Source of the DNA: Dermacentor variabilis
Taxonomy: Eukaryota; Arthropoda; Arachnida; Ixodida; Ixodidae
DNA length: 64,000 nucleotides
NCBI RefSeq assembly: GCF_050947875.1
Contig: NC_134570.1
Span: 107,536,122-107,600,121, forward strand
Direction of reading: 5' to 3'
Below the pieces are notes generated by a model. The model was not told the DNA's origin, searched no databases, and saw only the letters and a program-made list of their open reading frames with translations. Positions 10,424-64,000 of this stretch are shown in pieces (the first letter of the stretch is position 1; each line of letters starts with the position of its first letter). Position numbers and translations under genes: made by a program.

Positions 10424-12224
10424 GTCCACCAACTAGGACTGTTCACTGCTTTACTAAATGCCTTGCTTTTATGTATTTCTTATCACAGCTGACATATGGT
10501 CCTTTCACTTATGTTTCTAAGTGTTGCCAGCTCCTCTGGAACACACAGCAACCCTCCTGAAACAGCTGCTTTCTGCAGCTGCAGACATGCGGCGACTCAA
10601 GTTTATGCTAGAGCCACCTTCGCAGCACATGGCTTTCCCATAGACAAAGTTTACTTACGATTTCTTTCCCCCCTTAAGTACCAGGCAAAAGTAAGTGTGC
10701 CAAGTATTACGTTGATCGATCCAGACTGCAAATTGTAATCTTTCTGCAACATTCCAGTAAGAACAGAGCAGCGGTAAACACAAAATCATTTTTTCTATTA
10801 CTTTAAGAGAAAAATACACGTCCCTGTATATGAGAAACTAGAGGAAAAAGAATAGCAAGAAAGAAAAAGACAAGACTATTTACGATTTTAAACTACCATT
10901 TACAAGGGTTGTGGCAAGTACTGTAGTAGGGAAGTACAGCTAAATACAAATAAAGATACAGAGGAGGAGCAATCACTCCACGCTAGCAGCGCCTTTCAGC
11001 ATAGCTAAGCAGCTTAAGATCTAAAGGTGCATCATTCAGTACATCCTCATTTAGAGCGCATCACAAGATGGGTGACCATTTTTACTTATGCAGGAAAAAA
11101 CATGCTCAAACGAAAAAATTTTTGTGCCTACGAAAGGGAGCCTTTCAACAGACAGTTTTCGATTTAATATATCTGAATGCTGATTATTTGGACATTGCAT
11201 GATTTTGTACAGTTTTGCAGCCCCTCCAATGGCCCCATAGATGTAATGTGTAAGGACAAATGGTATTTCACTCGCCTTACAGTGTGCCATTCAATAATTA
11301 AAACTCTGCCTGCACAACGGCATGCTCTTTTGACCAACAGGATAGGGACAGAGAGATGTTTTTGTTTTGATACGTTGCCAGCGCCTCCTTGAAACCAAAA
11401 AATAACTGGAGTATCTGCCGACTATACCCAGACCACAGGACGAGCCGAGCCACTAAGTTGTCAAGGCAGAACTCGTGTGTTTGCCGTGTGTCCCACTCAT
11501 GTCTAGATTTTTTACGTTTTACATCTACCTTTATGTTTTCGTTAACAATGGTGAAGCTGTCTCAGGCAACTTCGTTATTTTCTGTTACTAATTTTTGTCC
11601 CTTAGAATAATCACGTGCCACCAAATACGCCAACTCCACTCTTGATGTCGGCGAGGGGGGGAGGGCAGGGGTATTCAGTAAGTGTTCACTTGACATGCTT
11701 TCAATTTTGGTTGGTACAGGGTATGATCAAGAAAATAGCCTTTCACAGCTAGTTTAATTCCCGCTAGTTCAGCTCCAGTCAATCAGCGATGGCCAAAATG
11801 AACAGTTCACTAGGTGGACACTTACTATTGCTAAGTAGACCCACAATCATTTCGTTGTTGGAGTGCATTCGGCCTCTATTCAAGATGGCAAGAGACAGAT
11901 TTAGTGCATCCACTGACCATGTTTTTATTTATTTTTGGCGATGGAATGACAACATTCAAAATTCAGACTGACCAGGTCGCATGCATGAGTATGAGCGTGA
12001 AGCAATGTGTTTACAAGCCTTTCTGGCCAATTGTGGAACAAAGAAAGTTACATTCTTGGGAAATTCGTTATTTCAGATTCCCAATTATTCGGACTTTTCG
12101 GCAGTCCGTTCGGAGTCTGATCTATTATTCGGCTAAATGTAGTATGGAACATCATGGTACCGATACACTCATTCTAGACAGCAGTATGCTTCTTTATTCT
12201 GGTGGCTTTGGTCAAGGTACATTG
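10424..12224. other. no supported gene
   Basis: AT-rich DNA with short open frames only. A Tigger-like fragment (TTATTCGGACTTTTCGGCAG type) is visible near 12078-12140. Nothing else recognised. Confidence 0.55.
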
Positions 12225-12952
12225 CAGTCGTCGACTGATTTTCCGGACTAAAAAAATTCGGACATACTCGATTATTCGGTCTGCTTTGCGGCACTGCCAT
12301 TCTCCCCATAGACCATAATCTATAACAACTGCCGAAAGTTCGGACACTTTGCAACCTCTTGTCTGATTTTTCGGGCACTCCTTGAGCCAACTCGATCGAG
12401 AGCACCATACACCGACTCTGACCGGTGCATGGTTTGACTAGCTGAGCACCATTTTTGTTTTGAACGGAGCCTCCTTGCTGCCCCACGAAGTGGCGCTACT
12501 GCAAATCCCCGCTCATCATCATTGTTTCTGCCTGGTTCGATAGAGTTGCTACAGCAGTTCCGGTCTCAGCTTAGTAAGCCACGTCAAGGCAATCCAGCAG
12601 CTGATTTGTTTGTTTCTTCGCGCACGACGCTGCGCGTAGGCTACGTTTTTCGTTTGTGCGACTAGTGTCGACGTGACGGTGTGGTGGTGTTTGCATTGTG
12701 TGCTGTGTCGAGGTTGCGGTGATCCAACGCGGCATACGGAAACATCGTATCTAGTGTCTAATGGCGCCGACTGCGCTGGGGCATGCCGGCAAGCGGGTGC
12801 CGGGAGGCCTAGGACTTGTCGCCTTCCGATGTGCTCCCCACTGACGCCAAAAATGTTATGCAGGGACCTGTGCAGTGGTTGCATTGCGATTCCGGAGACT
12901 GTCTCATTTGAGAGTTTCACATGTGCTGACATGCTGTACTGACATGCACAGA

Positions 12953-13205
12953 ACTCGATGATGGCGAGATCATTCGTCAGGTTTCTGCTGCACTGCCAGA
13001 CGATGACTCCGAGTCGGGAGATGACGCACCATGTGCTACACTGCCGTCGCATGTGGAGCTAGTACAAGCAGTGACTGTGCTTTCTGCCGCCTATAGTGAT
13101 CGTACGACCCTCTCCGAGATTCAGGCTTACCTCATTGCGCATAAACAGAACAGCGTGCAACGGCGCATTCGCGATTTCTTCAAGCCTACTGCCAAGCCCG
13201 AATAA
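12953..13205 (+). pseudogene. Tigger transposase C-terminal fragment
   Basis: The open frame reads ELDDGEIIRQVSAALPDDDS, then an acidic stretch, HVELVQAVTVLSAAYSDR and NSVQRRIRDFFKPTAKPE, then a stop. The acidic linker followed by a basic ...I.DFFKP end is the standard C terminus of Tigger (CENP-B-like, pogo superfamily) transposases. The catalytic region is missing upstream. Confidence 0.7.
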
Positions 13206-13261
13206 GTGCGTGGAAATAAAGGATTTTTTTGTTTTTCTTAATCTGCTTTTTCGGACACCTG

Positions 13262-13267
13262 TTTATT
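13262..13267 (-). terminator. candidate BCAS3 polyadenylation signal
   Basis: AATAAA on the minus strand, 196 nt past the BCAS3 stop codon. It is the first canonical signal downstream, and it lies inside the right terminal repeat of a Tigger remnant. Use by the gene is inference. Confidence 0.35.
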
Positions 13268-13462
13268 CGGACATTTCCGCAGTCCCTGTGAGGTCCGAAT
13301 AAACGGTTGGCGACTGTATACATGCCACAAGAGTGTTTCATTTACCTTTGATCCAGTGCTTACACATGTGAAATTTCAAGGAACACTAATTTATAACCGG
13401 GCAAAGCATGGTAGGAACCGCAGACAGCACATGCCCATCCAAGAGAACACTCACAGTGAGAG

Positions 13463-61347
<47,885 letters not shown>

Positions 61348-61645
61348 CTGTTAATAAAAAAGAAAATAGCAACATGTGACGAGAAAGTTTCCTTTATTTT
61401 TTAATATAAAGGCAAAGGGCGCTGTACTTCATGGTATTACACAAACAGTGGGTGCACCATGCAGAGCAAAACCTCATTAAGCCACACTTAATGTATGGAC
61501 AAGAAATGCATGTACAAACAATAGTATGAAACTACAGTGTAGGCCTAAATACCAGTAAGAAGTGAAATGAGGAGTACATTAGGAAATGAAGCAACAAGCT
61601 TCTATGTGATGCAAGTGAGGGAAATCAGCTGTTTTTGCCTGCAAC

Positions 61646-61988
61646 TGTTGTGGCGCAGACGTGGGGTGGTCGTTTAGTAAATTCTGCTTTACCCACAGTG
61701 CCAATTGCTTAAGACCAAAAACACCTAGTACAAATTGTGCATGTACACCTCTCTCTGTTTTTCCTTTTACTTACTATATATATATATATATATATATTGA
61801 CGCAACTATATTTGGCAGAACGATAATTCAGCGGGTATGCGCCAGTGGGGACGACGCTGAAGTAGCGCGGGTTTTTAGGTGAAGCGGGGGAAAACGAAGA
61901 AGACGTTGTTGTTGTTCCCTTGGACGACTGATAAAGTGCGTTTCTTGGCGGTGCTGCTACGCATACTCGTTGATCCCACGTCGTTACA
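61646..61988 (+). repeat. candidate 5' LTR of the gypsy element
   Basis: Begins TGTTGTGGCG and ends TTACA just before a TGG-type primer-binding site. It includes a (TA)n tract (61777-61798) that could act as a TATA box. With no 3' LTR in the window, the left boundary is a guess from the TG...CA rule only. Confidence 0.3.
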
Positions 61989-61989
61989 C

Positions 61990-62005
61990 TGGTGGAGGTG
62001 CGGGG
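61990..62005 (+). promoter_or_regulatory. putative tRNA primer-binding site
   Basis: TGGTGGAGGTGCGGGG lies two bases after the presumed LTR end TTACA. It starts with TGG, as required to pair with a tRNA CCA end. The tRNA species was not determined. Confidence 0.5.
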
Positions 62006-62172
62006 TATTCTTCATGCTTGGCACCCCTTCGCGGAGCCGACGAGCGAGCCCGGAATCACCATCGCGCATCGAAACACCGGTCCACCGCTTCAGTCGTCGC
62101 CTGCTAGGCTTAGCGCCCGAGTCCAGTCCCCTGCAAGAAACTTCGAGAAATCGTTTGCCTCCTACAAATAAC

Positions 62173-63474
62173 ATGGCCACCGCAGCTCCATCGCAAGTAA
62201 CACTACAGAATCCTATGGTCCCGGAGAGCTTTCATGGTGATGCCTTTGAAGACGTCCAAGATTGGCTCGACCAGTTCGAGCGCGTCGCCCAGTATAACCA
62301 TAAGACCAGCTCGGCGGACAAACTCTCGAGTGTCTATTTCTATTTGAAGGACAATGCTCGTACGTGGTACGTAAACCGGGAGAGGAGCTTTGCCACGTGG
62401 GACGACTTCCGCGCACAGCTGCTGGATACCTTTTCAAGCATCGACAGGAGGGAAAACGCGCAGCGTCTCCTTGAAATCCGCGTTCAAAAGCCCAATGAGA
62501 GTGTTGCTATGTTCTCGGAAGACATGGCCCGTCTTTTCCGTAGGGCAGACCCAGACATGCCAGAGGAAAGAAAGCTGCGATATCTCCTGCGAGGAGTGAA
62601 GGAACAACTGTTTGCCGGCCTTGTGAGAAATCCACCGACAACAGTGGCACAGTTCACAAAAGAGGCTACAGCCATTGAACGGGCCCTGCATCAACGATAC
62701 CGCCAGCATGACATGGGCAACTCGACGGCGAACACTTCCGTACTGGCTGCGAGTAACGACATGTCTCTGCGTGAAGTTGTCCGCGAAGTGGTGCGAGAAG
62801 AGCTTCGGCAGCTCGGCTTTGTGGTTGCGCCTACGGAACCGACGCCAGCGTTATCTTTTGTTGCTGATGTCGTCCGGGAGGAAGTCCGGCAAGCTTTTTC
62901 AGCGCCAGACTGTGGCAACGTTCCGCGGCGCCTCACTTATGCGGAAGCTGTTCGCCGGCCACTCAACGCAACTTCAACGCCGTTGACACCCATAACTACA
63001 ACACCACCTACGCCACAACTAGAGCCGACATCGTCACCCTCGTCGACTCTACCGACCCCGCCGATCATGCCAGCACAAACAACGCCGTATTTTCGACATG
63101 CGCACGCCACCCCTTGGCTCCATGGAGAGTTACAGCCGAACTACCAGCGTCGGAAAACCGATTTGTGGCGCACCGTCGACCGTCGACCAGTGTGCTACCA
63201 TTGTGGTGAAGCTGGACACGTCTATAGAGTTTGCCGCAAATGGAACAACTATCGCGCCGCTCAACAACCAAGCTTCCCTGCCAACTATGCTTATTCTCCG
63301 TACGACGGTCGACGCGCTTACAACGACGCTCCTGTGAACAGTCAGCCACCAAATACGACGACGCCCCGACCACGTTCTCCTTCTCCATCTCCGGCGCGCC
63401 ACAATTCGCCGACTCGTCGCAGCGTTGCCGACGTCACTAGGGGCAGATCGCCTAGCCCTCGACGGGGAAACTAG
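62173..63474 (+). CDS. gag: Ty3/gypsy retrotransposon gag, intact
   Basis: 433 codons plus TAG. ATG 62173 (context AACATGG) is chosen as start. The frame is open back to 61879, but that stretch overlaps the LTR and primer site. Residues about 15-170 form a retrotransposon gag domain (FHGDAFEDVQDWLDQFERVA, KDNARTWYVNR, FEDMARLFRRADP-like block, LRGVKEQLFAGL). A proline/threonine-rich linker follows. A CCHC zinc knuckle (C-x2-C-x4-H-x4-C, CYHCGEAGHVYRVC) lies at residues 341-354 (63193-63234). The tail is arginine/serine-rich. Gag packages the element RNA into particles. No stop or frameshift was seen, so the copy looks young. It lies antisense in a BCAS3 intron. Confidence 0.93.
   Translation: MATAAPSQVTLQNPMVPESFHGDAFEDVQDWLDQFERVAQYNHKTSSADKLSSVYFYLKDNARTWYVNRERSFATWDDFRAQLLDTFSSIDRRENAQRLLEIRVQKPNESVAMFSEDMARLFRRADPDMPEERKLRYLLRGVKEQLFAGLVRNPPTTVAQFTKEATAIERALHQRYRQHDMGNSTANTSVLAASNDMSLREVVREVVREELRQLGFVVAPTEPTPALSFVADVVREEVRQAFSAPDCGNVPRRLTYAEAVRRPLNATSTPLTPITTTPPTPQLEPTSSPSSTLPTPPIMPAQTTPYFRHAHATPWLHGELQPNYQRRKTDLWRTVDRRPVCYHCGEAGHVYRVCRKWNNYRAAQQPSFPANYAYSPYDGRRAYNDAPVNSQPPNTTTPRPRSPSPSPARHNSPTRRSVADVTRGRSPSPRRGN
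63193..63234 (+). other. CCHC zinc knuckle of gag
   Basis: CYHCGEAGHVYRVC has the exact C-x2-C-x4-H-x4-C spacing of retroviral-type nucleocapsid knuckles that bind RNA. Confidence 0.95.
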
Positions 63475-64000
63475 CCGCAGCGACCTCCGGGGGTGAGGTT
63501 GCCAATACTCTAACTGCTCCACATCCCCCGTTATCGACGAACGACGACGTGAAGACTACATTGACGAAAAAGACGCCCAGCACAACGACGAATACGACGA
63601 ATAGAAGTACGAAAGACGTAACTGACATCGTCAGCGCCGAGCTCATCGTTTGCATTGACGGCCACGAAATAGCCGCTCTGGTTGACACTGGCTCGCATTT
63701 TTCAATCCTTAGCTTACAGGTCGCTGACAAACTGAGGAAGGTGAAGACACCATGGCACGGGCCCAACATAAGAACCGCCGGAGGTCAGTTGATGACACCT
63801 GTCGGGAAATGCACGGCCCGACTCCTAATCGCCGGTTCAACCTTCGTCGTCACCCTCGTCATCCTTACTGAGTGTTGTAAAGAACTTATACTGGGCATGG
63901 ATTTCCTACGGGAGTACGGCGCCGTGATTAACATCCGTGACAGAAGCGTCACATTTGCCACGAGTTCGGATAACGTCACCCATGAGAAGCCACAACAACC
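63456..64000 (+). CDS. pol: Ty3/gypsy pol, 5' part (aspartic protease), runs off window
   Basis: An open frame in -1 relative to gag, without stops to base 64000. After a Thr/Lys-rich spacer it shows AALVDTGSHFSILS, with the protease active site DTG at 63684-63692 (about residue 77), and ELILGMDFLREYGAVI (63882-63929), the conserved LGxDFL...GA flap-distal motif of retropepsins. Expression is expected only through frameshifting at 63465. Reverse transcriptase, RNase H and integrase would follow beyond the window. Confidence 0.92.
63465..63471 (+). promoter_or_regulatory. -1 ribosomal frameshift slippery heptamer GGGAAAC
   Basis: In the gag frame it reads G GGA AAC, directly followed by the gag stop TAG (63472-63474). 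It fits the X XXY YYZ rule. Slipping back by one base gives GGG AAA CTA, the open pol frame. That frame opens at 63456, just after a stop at 63453, so the overlap is 19 nt. Confidence 0.85.
63480..63530 (+). promoter_or_regulatory. frameshift-stimulating hairpin / H-type pseudoknot
   Basis: Stem 1 pairs GCGACCTC (63480-63487) with GAGGTTGC (63495-63502), including one G-U pair, starting 8 nt after the slippery site. The loop GGGGG (63489-63493) can pair with CCCCC (63525-63529), giving stem 2 of a classical H-type pseudoknot with a 22-nt second loop. C63488-G63530 could add a sixth pair. Confidence 0.7.

Larger units (their letters stand above)
12225..13316 (+). mobile_element. Tigger/pogo-like element, internally deleted
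   Basis: The left end begins CAGTCGTCGACTGATTTTCC. The right end is the complement of CAGTCGCCAACCGTTTATTC and is followed by TA at 13317. Inside, the plus strand at about 12953-13205 encodes a Tigger-type transposase C terminus (next entry). The element ends 147 bp from the BCAS3 stop codon. Confidence 0.65.
61348..64000 (-). other. upstream BCAS3 intron interrupted by the gypsy element
   Basis: No further BCAS3 exon was found in 61348-61645. The rest is the gypsy element. The preceding coding exon must lie beyond 64000. Confidence 0.6.

Noticed and set aside
61879..62172. N-terminal extension of gag to an upstream ATG
   Set aside because: It covers the presumed LTR end and primer-binding site and shows no gag similarity. 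ATG 62173 has a good context and is followed directly by the gag domain.

Overview
This 64 kb window is animal nuclear DNA. It is AT-rich, shows no bacterial gene organisation, and is dominated by transposable elements around one large split gene. A tick (Ixodida, probably a metastriate hard tick) is the best guess: there are several copies of a tRNA-derived SINE that looks like the ixodid 'Ruka' family, together with LINE, Tigger/pogo and Ty3/gypsy sequences of the kind common in ticks. This assignment is inference.

The one host gene I can support is the BCAS3 (rudhira) orthologue on the minus strand. Sixteen coding exons can be placed between 61347 (upstream) and 13463 (stop codon). All introns are GT-AG, every intron phase agrees with its neighbours, and the reading frame stays open for about 746 codons. 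They cover the late beta-propeller, the BCAS3 domain and the C terminus. The first roughly 100 residues and the promoter lie beyond base 64000. The introns (up to 15.8 kb) are filled with repeats.

Layout. 1-745: 3' end of a LINE with RNase H. 846-1742: a tandem duplication and a foldback element. 3312-7824: a DNA transposon of about 4.5 kb with terminal inverted repeats (TIRs) of about 800 bp and a decayed cysteine-rich transposase. 8214-10423: palindromes and a small TIR element. 12225-13316: a Tigger remnant next to the BCAS3 3' end. 13463-61347: BCAS3, with Tigger/pogo elements (16034, ~19509-20174, 22372, 40105, 43703, 57822), an RTE-type LINE end (23071-23520), a mariner relic (33340-34140), five clear Ruka-like SINEs all on the gene's own strand, and several inverted-repeat structures. 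61646-64000: the 5' part of a Ty3/gypsy retrotransposon on the plus strand, lying in a BCAS3 intron in antisense, with intact gag and the start of pol.

The most striking item is the gag-pol junction of the gypsy element. A canonical -1 slippery heptamer sits directly on the gag stop codon. Eight bases further on is an 8-bp hairpin whose loop can pair with downstream sequence to form an H-type pseudoknot.
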